The position numbers and the translations under genes were made by a program. From positions 1,798,001-1,862,000 of the forward strand of contig NZ_CP061316.1 of NCBI RefSeq assembly GCF_018688335.1: a DNA stretch of 64,000 nucleotides, read 5' to 3'. Positions 19,944 to 28,585 of the stretch are shown one piece after another. The notes beneath the pieces were generated by a model. It worked only from the letters and a program-made list of their open reading frames with translations, was not told where the DNA came from and made no database searches. The DNA comes from Polynucleobacter sp. AP-Jannik-300A-C4. GTDB taxonomy: Bacteria; Pseudomonadota; Gammaproteobacteria; Burkholderiales; Burkholderiaceae. Numbering within the stretch: the first letter of the stretch is position 1; each line of letters starts with the position of its first letter.

Positions 19944-20573
19944 TTAGTCCCTCTTCGAGCGAAATAGACAAGCTTTTACCTGCCCAGCCTCTAGGTATTT
20001 CCCACAATGCCATTCGGGCACCAGCGCTTCGATCTCATCACGTGAGCGACTAGACGGAAACTCGACGTAAATTCCCCCGCCGGGACTGTCATCGCAAACG
20101 CGAGCGGCCTCTACTAAGGCTTGGTTTAATAAGCTCTCCTCCCGAAAGGGTGGATCAATAAAGATCAAATTACTAGAGCGATCAGCTTGTTGCTTTAAAA
20201 ACTCCAAGCTATCTCTGTGCACAATCTGTACTGATCCAGGAGCAGGGGATGACTGTAGCAAAGCATAGTTAGCCAAAAGCTTTGCATGCGCCCTCTTATC
20301 CTTTTCTAACAAAGTCACTGAACTGGCATGTCGTGAAGCAGCCTCAAAACCTAAGGCGCCAGTTCCTGCAAACAAATCTAAGCAACGCAAACCCACCAGA
20401 TCCTGGCCAAGCCAATTAAATAAGGTTTCCCGAACGCGATCTGTAGTGGGACGTAGACCAGATAGATCCAACACACTCAGTAAACGACTACGCCACACTC
20501 CACCAATAATGCGAATTTTCTGAGGAGGCTCAGGGCGCTTACCTGATGAAGCCGGCTTTGTGGGTTTATTTAT
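19944..20573 (-). CDS. rsmD: 16S rRNA (guanine(966)-N(2))-methyltransferase, non-standard start
   Basis: RsmD methylates G966 of 16S rRNA. Motifs: LDLFAGTGALGFEA (SAM site) and catalytic FIDPPF; GLRPTTDRVRETLFNW is the family hallmark. The conserved N-terminal KIRIIGG lies upstream of the only standard start (GTG 20498, the valine after IIGG), yet the frame between an in-frame TAG at 20585-20583 and that GTG contains no ATG, GTG, TTG or CTG. An ATA at 20573-20571, 6 nt after AGGGG, would give a start like that of E. coli RsmD (I/M-NKPTK...KIRIIGG). I annotate from there; it overlaps the end of the peptidase gene by 8 bp. Confidence 0.85.
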   Translation of the reverse strand: MNKPTKPASSGKRPEPPQKIRIIGGVWRSRLLSVLDLSGLRPTTDRVRETLFNWLGQDLVGLRCLDLFAGTGALGFEAASRHASSVTLLEKDKRAHAKLLANYALLQSSPAPGSVQIVHRDSLEFLKQQADRSSNLIFIDPPFREESLLNQALVEAARVCDDSPGGGIYVEFPSSRSRDEIEALVPEWHCGKYLEAGQVKACLFRSKRD

Positions 20574-21912
20574 TTTTAGCCCCTAACACCACAATCTTCA
20601 TTCGGTCCATAGCCAAGTATTTTTGGAATGCCTCCTTGACTTGGTCCAAGCTCACCATCTCCACTTGCTTAGTCCATACATCCATCGTGTCGAGCGGCAA
20701 GTTATTCCAAGCAATAGATGACACGTTATCAAGCAGCTTGCGATTGTTATCAATTCTCAAAGGATAGCCATTGATTAAATTTGCCTTAGCAGCGTCAAGT
20801 TCAGATTGCATCGGTCCATTAGCAATAAATTGTGCAATGGTAGAACTCATCACTTCAAGAGCCAAAGTAGCTTGATCACTCTTAGTCTGCACGCCCGCCT
20901 GAAATATCCCCACATCTTTACCGGGCGCAAAATAACTGAACACACTATAAGCAAGGCCACGCTTCTCACGAACCTCTGACATCAGGCGTGAGACAAACCC
21001 TCCTCCCCCCAAGACATAGTTCCCAACTAGCAATGGAAAATAATCAGGATTACTGCGAGTAACTGCAGTCATTCCCATCGCAATATGGGCTTGCTGCGTG
21101 TCAAATGGAATGGTGACTTCGCGTTGACTTAAAGGCTCGACTGGTGAGCGCTCAAACTCTGGCAGCTTGGCAATAGCAGGTCCAGACTGAGGCACTCTTT
21201 GCAATAAACCCTGAACGATTTCAGCGGCCTCGACTTTACTCACATCACCAACAATGCTGACGATCATCCGATCGCCCCGATAAAACTGCTTATGAAACTG
21301 CTGCAAGTCAGTTGCGCTGATATTGGCAATACTTCGCACCGTTGGTGAATTAGCCAAGGGATAGTCACCATAAACCAATTTTCTAAAACGACGATCTAAT
21401 ACTGACTCCGGCTTTGTCTCCGACTCTAACAATGCAGTAGTCATTCTTTGCTTCTCACGGGCTAAGATTCTGGCATCGTAAGTAGGGGCACTCAACATGG
21501 CTGATGCCAATTGAACGGCGCGATCACGCAAATCTTTACGACTTAAAGTCCGAATGCGCATGATGGCACGCTCACCGCTGACAGATATACCAAGGTTTGC
21601 ACCTAAATCAGCAATCTCATCAGCAATCTGCGCCTCATTCAACAAACCCTTCTCTGACTTGGCACCATAGTTCATCAACTGCCCAACCACAGTAGCTAAG
21701 CCACTCTTGGCTGATGGATCATAACGATCGCCTGCATCAATACTGATTTCAATATCGACCATCGGTAGCGATTTGGTTTGAACTAGATAAGCCTGTGCGC
21801 CCTTGAATGAGTCTAACTTTTCAATCGGCAATATTGCATGGGCAGAGGTGCTGACTACTGCTATCAGTGCGAATGTAAGACAAGCCTGCTTGATTAATTT
21901 ATTTAGCAGCAT
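20566..21912 (-). CDS. M16-family zinc peptidase homologue, non-catalytic partner
   Basis: A 448-residue exported protein (signal peptide to about residue 26, ending AHA). It has the two-domain M16 fold, but the HxxEH zinc motif is absent where it should be (GLATVVGQLMNYGA). It retains the R/Y region GGGGFVSRLMSEVREKRGLAYSV of the partner subunit, as in mitochondrial processing peptidase alpha. It overlaps the catalytic subunit gene by 14 bp, so the two probably form a heterodimer in the periplasm. Substrates are unknown. Confidence 0.9.
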   Translation of the reverse strand: MLLNKLIKQACLTFALIAVVSTSAHAILPIEKLDSFKGAQAYLVQTKSLPMVDIEISIDAGDRYDPSAKSGLATVVGQLMNYGAKSEKGLLNEAQIADEIADLGANLGISVSGERAIMRIRTLSRKDLRDRAVQLASAMLSAPTYDARILAREKQRMTTALLESETKPESVLDRRFRKLVYGDYPLANSPTVRSIANISATDLQQFHKQFYRGDRMIVSIVGDVSKVEAAEIVQGLLQRVPQSGPAIAKLPEFERSPVEPLSQREVTIPFDTQQAHIAMGMTAVTRSNPDYFPLLVGNYVLGGGGFVSRLMSEVREKRGLAYSVFSYFAPGKDVGIFQAGVQTKSDQATLALEVMSSTIAQFIANGPMQSELDAAKANLINGYPLRIDNNRKLLDNVSSIAWNNLPLDTMDVWTKQVEMVSLDQVKEAFQKYLAMDRMKIVVLGAKNK

Positions 21913-23284
21913 GATTACCCCCTTGCTTGCTCTCAGCGGACTGACGTCCCTGTGGATCTAGCACTGCAATGGTCAGACCCTCATCTACCAAATATTTTTT
22001 TGCAACGGCTTGAACTTGTGTAGGAGTGATTTTTTGCATCTTATCCAACATCACATCAATATCCCTCCATGAGAATCCCGCCATCTCTGTGCTGCCAATT
22101 TCCATTGCCTGACCAAAGATCGAGTCGCGCTTATAAATCTGATCAGACAGAATGCGTACCTTAATGCGCTTGAGCTCTGACTCTAGAATTCCTTTATCGA
22201 CAATTTCTTTCAGAGCCTTCCGAATACTGCTCTCAGCCTGCCCCACTGTTTTTCCTTTAGCCATGCTGGTGCTAATTACAAAAAGTTCTGGGCCTCTTGA
22301 GACCATGTCGTAACCGACACTCACATCATTGACTACACGTTCCTGCTTTACCAGTGCGCGATTGAGGCGTGCATTGTCATAACCGTCAAGTACTGCAGCC
22401 AACAATTCCAGTGCATAAGGCTCGTCATCATCTAACTTTCCTACTTGTAACTTGGGCGCCTTCCAGGCCATTGCCAGCTGTGCGCTATCTGCGGGTGCCT
22501 TAACCTGAACTCGCTTAATTCCTTTTTGTGGAGGTTCAATCTGGGGCTTGCGATCTGGCAACTCTCTTGCAGAAGCAGCTCCATAATATTTTTCTGCTGC
22601 TTGCAAAATGACTTTAGGATCAACATCACCAGCAATCACTACTGTTGCATTATTCGGTTTATACCAACTACGATACCAATCACGTGCATCAGCGGCTTTC
22701 ATATTCACCAGGTCATTCATCCAGCCAACTACTGGATGACGATAAGGCGAGCTCATGAATGCAGTAGCCATCAGTGATTCATATAGCAAGCTGGTGGGAT
22801 TATCTTCAGTACGCAAACGACGCTCTTCCATCACCACCTGAATTTCTTTTAAAAACTCTGCATCATCAAAATTGAGATTGGACATGCGATCCGCTTCCAG
22901 TTTCATCACTTCATCTAACTTAGACTTTTCAACTTGCTGGAAATACGCTGTGTAATCTCGAGAAGTAAAAGCATTTTCACGACCGCCCATCGCCGCAACT
23001 AAACGAGAGAACTCGCCCGATTTCACTTTGTCAGTTCCCTTAAACATCATGTGCTCAAGAACATGGGCCACCCCAGTTTTGCCGTTAACCTCATCCATTG
23101 AACCGGCGCGGTACCAAACCATATGTGCGACCGTTGGTGCTCGATGATCCTCGCGCACAATCAACTTCAGCCCATTGGCAAGGACAAACTCATGGGTATT
23201 TGATGGGGCGGCCTCAGGAGCTCCCCAAGCAGCTGAGCAAGAGATCAGTAAAAAGAAGGAAAAACGCAATAAAGTGGAGCGCAT
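21899..23284 (-). CDS. M16-family zinc metallopeptidase, catalytic subunit
   Basis: The catalytic member of the pair: HVLEHMMFKG (HxxEH) near residue 77, with the third ligand expected in the downstream EIQVVMEERR segment. A Sec signal peptide ends near WGA at residue 21, placing it in the periplasm. The start is taken at ATG 23284; an in-frame GTG lies four codons upstream. 461 residues is usual for bacterial PqqL/YmxG-like M16B enzymes. It is divergent from ftsY (62 bp). Confidence 0.93.
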   Translation of the reverse strand: MRSTLLRFSFFLLISCSAAWGAPEAAPSNTHEFVLANGLKLIVREDHRAPTVAHMVWYRAGSMDEVNGKTGVAHVLEHMMFKGTDKVKSGEFSRLVAAMGGRENAFTSRDYTAYFQQVEKSKLDEVMKLEADRMSNLNFDDAEFLKEIQVVMEERRLRTEDNPTSLLYESLMATAFMSSPYRHPVVGWMNDLVNMKAADARDWYRSWYKPNNATVVIAGDVDPKVILQAAEKYYGAASARELPDRKPQIEPPQKGIKRVQVKAPADSAQLAMAWKAPKLQVGKLDDDEPYALELLAAVLDGYDNARLNRALVKQERVVNDVSVGYDMVSRGPELFVISTSMAKGKTVGQAESSIRKALKEIVDKGILESELKRIKVRILSDQIYKRDSIFGQAMEIGSTEMAGFSWRDIDVMLDKMQKITPTQVQAVAKKYLVDEGLTIAVLDPQGRQSAESKQGGNHAAK

Positions 23285-23346
23285 CTGTAAGATCACCTAT
23301 CCCAAGAATTTAATTGATAAGATGCAAGAATTAAATTGTATCGATT

Positions 23347-24237
23347 ATGTTCGGCTTACGTAAAACCCTCGGATCCCTATTCAAATCGAATCAGACTGAC
23401 GAAGCCTGGTTTGATGCCCTAGAAGAATCTCTCATTTTGAGTGATGTAGGCCTACCTACGACCGAACAACTGATTAGCAAACTTCGCAAGGCTGCCAAAT
23501 CAGAAAATGCCAGTAGTCCAGAAGACCTAAAGCAACTACTGATTCAAGAGGTGGCGAGTCTCCTAAAGCCTTTGGAGCCAAGCCCTAACCCTTTATTTGT
23601 TCATGAACAAAAGACCACTCCGGAAATATGGCTAGTAATTGGCGTCAATGGTGCTGGTAAGACCACCACCATCGGCAAAATCTGCAAACTCTTTCAGTCA
23701 CAAGGCAAGTCCGTCTTACTGGCAGCAGGCGATACTTTCCGAGCGGCTGCACGCAATCAGCTCCTGGAATGGGGTGGGCGCAACCAAGTCGACGTCATCA
23801 TGCAAGAAAGTGGTGATGCTGCAGCCGTAGCGCATGACGCGATTCATGCTGCAGTATCTCGTAAGAGCGACATTTTGATTATTGATACCGCGGGTAGATT
23901 AGCCACTCAAGACCATCTCATGGAAGAATTGAAGAAGGTTAAAAGAGTCATTGGCAAGGCCCTTCCTGGGGCCCCTCACCAGACTTTGCTCGTTCTTGAT
24001 GGCAATACCGGTCAAAATGGTTTAAGCCAAGTAAAGGCCTTTCATGCTGCTTTAGGCCTATCAGCCTTAATCGTGACAAAGTTAGATGGCACCGCTAAAG
24101 GTGGAGTGATCTGTGCGCTTGCTCACACCCTCAAAGATGGGTCAAAACCAGCGGTTTTAGCCCTAGGCAAAGGTGAGGGAATTAACGATTTAGCCCCTTT
24201 CACTGCCGCACAATATTCTTCTGAATTATTCAATTAA
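23347..24237 (+). CDS. ftsY: Signal recognition particle receptor FtsY
   Basis: FtsY is the SRP receptor GTPase for cotranslational membrane insertion. The NG domain is complete: helical N domain (residues 1-90), GVNGAGKTTT (G1, near residue 99), DTFRAAA, DTAGR (G3) and TKLDGTAKGG (G4). At 296 residues it lacks the long acidic A domain of E. coli FtsY and starts with only a short MFGLRKTLGSLFK amphipathic helix for membrane contact. It is followed by rpoH after 94 bp that contain the CIRCE site. Confidence 0.96.
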   Translation: MFGLRKTLGSLFKSNQTDEAWFDALEESLILSDVGLPTTEQLISKLRKAAKSENASSPEDLKQLLIQEVASLLKPLEPSPNPLFVHEQKTTPEIWLVIGVNGAGKTTTIGKICKLFQSQGKSVLLAAGDTFRAAARNQLLEWGGRNQVDVIMQESGDAAAVAHDAIHAAVSRKSDILIIDTAGRLATQDHLMEELKKVKRVIGKALPGAPHQTLLVLDGNTGQNGLSQVKAFHAALGLSALIVTKLDGTAKGGVICALAHTLKDGSKPAVLALGKGEGINDLAPFTAAQYSSELFN

Positions 24238-24265
24238 ATCATAGACTTATAGAAGTAAAAAACCA

Positions 24266-24292
24266 TTAGCACTCTATTGACAAGAGTGCTAA
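24266..24292 (+). promoter_or_regulatory. CIRCE operator (HrcA-binding site) upstream of rpoH
   Basis: The 9-bp arms TTAGCACTC (24266-24274) and GAGTGCTAA (24284-24292) with a 9-bp spacer match the CIRCE consensus at every position. HrcA represses through CIRCE, usually at groE and dnaK operons. The inverted repeat lies 39 bp before the rpoH start and encloses the -35 hexamer, the right place for repression. Confidence 0.93.
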
Positions 24293-24306
24293 AATAGAAC
24301 TCTATT
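24277..24306 (+). promoter_or_regulatory. Sigma70-type promoter for rpoH overlapping CIRCE
   Basis: TTGACA at 24277-24282, a perfect -35 in the spacer of the CIRCE repeat, is followed after 18 bp by TCTATT (24301-24306), a fair -10. Transcription would start near 24313, giving a leader of about 20 nt for rpoH. HrcA bound at CIRCE would cover the -35 box. Confidence 0.6.
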
Positions 24307-24331
24307 AATACCTAAAATATATAAAAAGAAA

Positions 24332-25273
24332 ATGGTTCAAAAGAAAACATACAATCCGCAATTGCAGGCAAGGCAAACACTGCCGGCAGCGCAGACTGCC
24401 GCGGCTTCGCTTGCCTTTCCGATGCTGCCTTCCCTTGGGGTTGGCACACTCGACTCTTATATCTCGTACGTAAATCGCGTACCCATGCTCAGTGCTGCAG
24501 AGGAGCTTCACCTCGCGCAAGAATTTCGTCGTACTGAAAATGTAGACGCTGCAAAAACTTTGGTTCTCTCACACCTTCGCTTGGTGGTATCTGTTGCTCG
24601 TCAGTATTTAGGTTATGGCATTCCGCATGCTGACCTCATTCAAGAGGGCAATATTGGTTTAATGAAGGCCGTCAAGCGCTACGACCCAAACCAAGGCGCA
24701 CGCCTAGTCTCTTACGCAATCCATTGGATTAAGGCTGAGATTCATGAGTACATTCTCAAGAATTGGCGTTTAGTGAAAGTAGCTACAACCAAAGCGCAAC
24801 GTAAGTTGTTCTTTAATTTACGCAGCAATAAGCCCACTTTGGCTGCGCTAACTCCAAGTGAAGTTGAGGCATTGGCTAAGGCTCTGGACGTCAAAGGTTC
24901 TGACGTTAAAGAAATGGAAATGCGTCTGGCTGGTGGCGATGTTGCCTTAGAAGGTGATGACAGCGATGACGAATCAGCCTACGCACCAATTCAATGGTTG
25001 GCAGACAATAGTCAAGAGCCTACCGAGATGATGGCGGCGGCTGAAACCGATGCATTGCATGGCCCACAACTTGATCAAGCCCTCATGGCTTTAGATGAGC
25101 GTAGTCGCAACATTGTGCAATCCCGTTGGCTGGCAATGGATGCGGATGGTAATGGCACAAAGACATTGCATGATCTCGCCAGTGAATACGGCATCTCTGC
25201 AGAGCGTGTGCGTCAGATTGAGACTGCTGCTCTCAAAAAGATGCGTAGCCTCTTGCAAGCTGAGACTGCTTAA
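24332..25273 (+). CDS. rpoH: RNA polymerase sigma32 factor
   Basis: RpoH directs RNA polymerase to heat-shock promoters. Region 2 contains DLIQEGNIGLMKAVKRYDP and the region 2.4 WIKAEIHEYIL; the RpoH box QRKLFFNLR (near residue 156) distinguishes it from RpoD. Region 4.2 carries ISAERVRQIE. Length is 313 residues, about 30 more than E. coli, mostly at the N-terminus before the VNRVPMLSAAEE region 1.2 element. A perfect CIRCE operator in front suggests HrcA controls sigma32 itself. It is convergent with the Sco1 gene 22 bp downstream. Confidence 0.97.
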   Translation: MVQKKTYNPQLQARQTLPAAQTAAASLAFPMLPSLGVGTLDSYISYVNRVPMLSAAEELHLAQEFRRTENVDAAKTLVLSHLRLVVSVARQYLGYGIPHADLIQEGNIGLMKAVKRYDPNQGARLVSYAIHWIKAEIHEYILKNWRLVKVATTKAQRKLFFNLRSNKPTLAALTPSEVEALAKALDVKGSDVKEMEMRLAGGDVALEGDDSDDESAYAPIQWLADNSQEPTEMMAAAETDALHGPQLDQALMALDERSRNIVQSRWLAMDADGNGTKTLHDLASEYGISAERVRQIETAALKKMRSLLQAETA

Positions 25274-25295
25274 GCATTCTTACCTCTCTAAAGTT

Positions 25296-25901
25296 TTACT
25301 TCAGTAGCTCTTTCAAGTCTTGCGCTAAGGTATCAGCACCTTGCGCATGCTTGATGTACAGGCGTAAATGCCCTTCTGGATCGAATGCATAACTACCTGC
25401 CATGTGATCCATGGTGTATGAGCCAGGACTCGTACCGGGTACCTTCTTATAGTAAATCTTGAAGTCCTTGGTCACTTTTTCTAAAGCCGCCTCGTCTGCT
25501 GGACGCAGGCCTAAGAAACGAGAATCAAACGCTGGTACATATTGCTTCAAAATATTGGCGCTATCTCGCTCGGGATCAACGGTGACAAATAGCACTTGAA
25601 CCTTATCGGCCTGGGGCCCTAAGAGAGTCATCACTTGCTGCATCTCCGTTAGAGTCGTAGGACAAATATCTGGACACTGCGTATAACCAAAGAACATCAC
25701 AACTGCTTTACCTTTGAAGTCAGCTAGCGTTCGCACTTTGCCATCAGGGTCAAGTAGACTAAAGTCAGTACCGAATGCCTTGCCGCCAGTGATGTCAACA
25801 TTTTTAAAGCTCTGCTTGGGACTGCAGGCTAGCAAAGCCAATCCAATGATTGACAACATCAGGCTGCGTACAAGAAGACTTGAAAGTGTTGATAAATTCA
25901 T
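25296..25901 (-). CDS. SCO1/SenC family copper chaperone for cytochrome oxidase
   Basis: Sco proteins deliver copper to, or reduce, the CuA centre of oxidase subunit II. The thioredoxin-like domain has the copper motif CPDIC near residue 84 and the distal His in the DHMAGSYAFD segment (about 168). The N-terminus is a lipoprotein signal, LALLAC, so it should be anchored to the membrane facing the periplasm. The start is taken at ATG 25901 (a TTG at 25928 would overlap ctaB). It is the last gene of the minus-strand assembly run. Confidence 0.94.
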   Translation of the reverse strand: MNLSTLSSLLVRSLMLSIIGLALLACSPKQSFKNVDITGGKAFGTDFSLLDPDGKVRTLADFKGKAVVMFFGYTQCPDICPTTLTEMQQVMTLLGPQADKVQVLFVTVDPERDSANILKQYVPAFDSRFLGLRPADEAALEKVTKDFKIYYKKVPGTSPGSYTMDHMAGSYAFDPEGHLRLYIKHAQGADTLAQDLKELLK

Positions 25902-25908
25902 ATTCAAC

Positions 25909-26802
25909 TCAAATGAAATAGTGGTCAATTAATAGTGCTGCGAATAGCAAAGATAAATAGGTAATCGAAAAGCGGAAAGTTTTCTTTGCAAGTGCATCGC
26001 TATAAGAAACAAACAAGGCAATCACATAGGCAAGGAATATTAAGCCCAATATAATTGCGGAAATTAAATACACCAGCCCACTCATGCCGTAAATGTAAGG
26101 CAACAAAGTGGCAGCGATCAATATTAAGGTGTAGAGCAAGATATTGAGGAGCGTGAAGCGCTCACCATGAGTGACTGGCAGCATTGGTAAACCACTTTGC
26201 ACATAGTCATCCCGACGATATAAAGCAAGCGCCCAAAAGTGCGGGGGTGTCCACACAAAAATAATGAGAACCAAGAGCCAAGCCTCAGCAGATAAGCCAT
26301 TCGTCACGGCAGCCCAACCTAAGGCTGGCGGCATGGCGCCAGAGAGTCCGCCAATCACAATATTCTGTGGTGTAGCAGGCTTGAGTAACCAGGTATAAAT
26401 TACGGCATAACCTACAAAAGTTGCCACTGTAAGCCACATCGTTAATGGATTGCAGAAGTTCCATAAGATGATCATTCCCAGGCTACCAAGAATGATCGAG
26501 AAAACAGTAATGTGAAAAGGAGTTACTTCACCAGTTGCAGATGGCCTCCAAGAGGTACGCTTCATCTTGGCATCAACGGCTTGCTCAATTAAACAATTCA
26601 TTGCAAAAGCTGCACCCGCCAACAACCAAATACCCAAAATACCACCAATCAATACTGGGTAAGGAACCATACCAGGGGTAGCCAGGAACATTCCGATTAC
26701 TGCACAGAAAACAGCCAGCAGAGTAACGCGGGGCTTAGTGAGCACCCAGTATTGACGCCAACGCGGCATCGCTTCAGTAGCGGAGGAAGTGGGACTACTC
26801 AT
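25909..26802 (-). CDS. ctaB: Protoheme IX farnesyltransferase (heme O synthase)
   Basis: CtaB/CyoE farnesylates heme b to heme O. It is a UbiA-superfamily integral membrane protein of 297 residues with about nine TM helices. The prenyl-diphosphate/Mg motif is [15 protein letters not shown] near residues 69-83, and a second conserved loop, [11 protein letters not shown], is near 184. It overlaps ctaA by 4 bp, so heme O and heme A synthases are translationally coupled, fitting an a-type oxidase at this locus. Confidence 0.97.
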   Translation of the reverse strand: MSSPTSSATEAMPRWRQYWVLTKPRVTLLAVFCAVIGMFLATPGMVPYPVLIGGILGIWLLAGAAFAMNCLIEQAVDAKMKRTSWRPSATGEVTPFHITVFSIILGSLGMIILWNFCNPLTMWLTVATFVGYAVIYTWLLKPATPQNIVIGGLSGAMPPALGWAAVTNGLSAEAWLLVLIIFVWTPPHFWALALYRRDDYVQSGLPMLPVTHGERFTLLNILLYTLILIAATLLPYIYGMSGLVYLISAIILGLIFLAYVIALFVSYSDALAKKTFRFSITYLSLLFAALLIDHYFI

Positions 26803-27929
26803 AATGATTTAACCATCTTAATATGAATGGGGGCGCTCCACGAAGACCACTGAGTCAGGCGAACCAAACAGAACACCAGCGCAGCAGAGCCCGCGGTATG
26901 CATTAAAGCGGCAAGCAAGGGCCATTGGAAGACCACATTGGAAATACCTGTTAGCGCCTGAAGAATTAATAAGCCGAGCAAAAACTTCGCAATCTTTCCC
27001 ATTTTTGGCAATGCTGGATTACTTAACTTGAGAGCGCTGACCCCGAGAAGACTTAAAGCTGCAATGGCAACCACAGCAAACAGGCGATGCGCCCAGTGAA
27101 TCGTTTGCAAAGCGACAGGAGAAATAGATTCACCCTGTGCATTCAGGCCTAACTGACGCCATAGAGTGAAGCCCTCTTGCCAATCAGTTTCAGGCATAAA
27201 AGTACCCAGGCAAGTAGGGAAATCAGGGCAAGCCAGTACAGCATAATTTGTACTTACCCACGCGCCCAAAAAGATTTGAATAGATAAGATGACCGAGGCA
27301 AATAAAAGCAACTTCGCTGAAAGTGGCTTGATCTGGGAGTGAGCTACTGAGGAATTTCCCTCTTCAAACTCTTGCTGCGCATACGCTGTTAAACAAGCAA
27401 GTAAAACTAAAGCCAACATTAAGTGGATAGTCACAATGATGGGTTGCAATTTGAGTGTCACCGTCCAAGCACCAAATGCACCCTGAATACATACCAAAAT
27501 CAGTAAAGCGAGACTACCCAATAAAGGCTGCTTGCCCAAGCTTTTTAACTTGCTCCAAGCTACCCCCACCTGAATCAAAATTAATGCACCAACCGTCATT
27601 GCTAAGTAGCGATGGATCATTTCAATCCAAGCCTTGATAACGGTTACAGGTCCTGTGGGCATATTAGCCTCAGCCAATTGGATCTCGCCAATCGCATGCC
27701 ATGGATTTGATGTGCCATAGCACCCAGGCCAATCAGGACAACCTAAGCCAGAATCCGTTAGACGAGTAAAGGCGCCAAATACAATCAAGTCAAAAGTCAT
27801 GAAGACTAAAACCCAATTGAGTTTTTGAAAAAAGTTATAGCCTGGTCTAGTCCAGAGATAAACCAAAGGTAGGCCTGCAAAGACAATTGCAATAGCAGCT
27901 AACTCAGCGAGCAATAACAAACCACTCAT
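26799..27929 (-). CDS. ctaA: Heme A synthase
   Basis: CtaA (COX15 type) oxidises the C8 methyl of heme O to give heme A. The 376-residue membrane protein has the two-fold four-helix arrangement: [21 protein letters not shown] in the first half (paired cysteines of the extracellular loop), [11 protein letters not shown] with a heme-ligating His, and in the second half [19 protein letters not shown] and [10 protein letters not shown]. It overlaps its neighbours by 4 bp on both sides. Confidence 0.96.
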   Translation of the reverse strand: MSGLLLLAELAAIAIVFAGLPLVYLWTRPGYNFFQKLNWVLVFMTFDLIVFGAFTRLTDSGLGCPDWPGCYGTSNPWHAIGEIQLAEANMPTGPVTVIKAWIEMIHRYLAMTVGALILIQVGVAWSKLKSLGKQPLLGSLALLILVCIQGAFGAWTVTLKLQPIIVTIHLMLALVLLACLTAYAQQEFEEGNSSVAHSQIKPLSAKLLLFASVILSIQIFLGAWVSTNYAVLACPDFPTCLGTFMPETDWQEGFTLWRQLGLNAQGESISPVALQTIHWAHRLFAVVAIAALSLLGVSALKLSNPALPKMGKIAKFLLGLLILQALTGISNVVFQWPLLAALMHTAGSAALVFCLVRLTQWSSWSAPIHIKMVKSL

Positions 27930-28585
27930 TGCAATATTTCACCCTTACGATTGAGACGTAAAAGTTTTTCCAGATCTTTTTTGATGCTTCCAAATTCTTT
28001 TGGAGAATTTGTCACCGGAAATATCATCATCTTGGCTGGGCTCGGGTCAATCAACTGAATTTTCTGACCAGCGCCGTCACGATTCAGCCATGCATCAAAC
28101 TCTGCCTTTAACTGAGTATCTGCCGGCAAACTCAAAATCTGAAAACCTGCCGTCTTTTGATCGTAGGCTAACAATACTTCAGGATCAACTGGCTTGCCAT
28201 CGGTATTGACCCAAACTAACTGAACGCGGCCACTCTCACGACCAACTGCAATGCGTAACTGACGCATTAAAAATAAAGCCTCAAGACAAGATTCGTTCTT
28301 AATGGTGCATTCACCAGCTGGCCTTGCAACGAGTAATGTCCACTTGCCATTAAACGGAATATCAAACCAAGCAGGATTCATATCTTGCACTGGCTGAACA
28401 AGAGTTCCAAAGTTAGTTTTTCCACCCTCTGGCTTAAATACGTAATACGCCAAATAGGAGGCGATGACAGGTGCTGCACAAGCTAGCAATAGAAATAACA
28501 TCTGCAGCCGGCCACGGCGGGTCTGCGCATTAATTGCGGAAGAATCCATTTGCGAAGCTGGGATCAATAATTCTTTATCACTCAC
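27926..28585 (-). CDS. Membrane-anchored Sco/thioredoxin-like protein of unknown function
   Basis: 219 residues with one TM helix near residues 29-48 and a periplasmic domain. The segment GKWTLLVARPAGECTIKNES, followed by VQLVWVNTDG, resembles the start of a Sco/thioredoxin fold, but the cysteines are spaced CX6C instead of CX3C. It overlaps Surf1 and ctaA genes by 4 bp each, so it is probably an oxidase assembly factor. Redox or copper activity is inferred only from this similarity and the context. Relatives in other Burkholderiales are usually annotated simply as transmembrane proteins. Confidence 0.8.
   Translation of the reverse strand: MSDKELLIPASQMDSSAINAQTRRGRLQMLFLLLACAAPVIASYLAYYVFKPEGGKTNFGTLVQPVQDMNPAWFDIPFNGKWTLLVARPAGECTIKNESCLEALFLMRQLRIAVGRESGRVQLVWVNTDGKPVDPEVLLAYDQKTAGFQILSLPADTQLKAEFDAWLNRDGAGQKIQLIDPSPAKMMIFPVTNSPKEFGSIKKDLEKLLRLNRKGEILQ

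Noticed and set aside
20566..21912. Second M16 peptidase as a pseudogene because the zinc motif is missing
   Set aside because: The frame is full length with conserved partner-subunit features; inactive partners are normal for this family.
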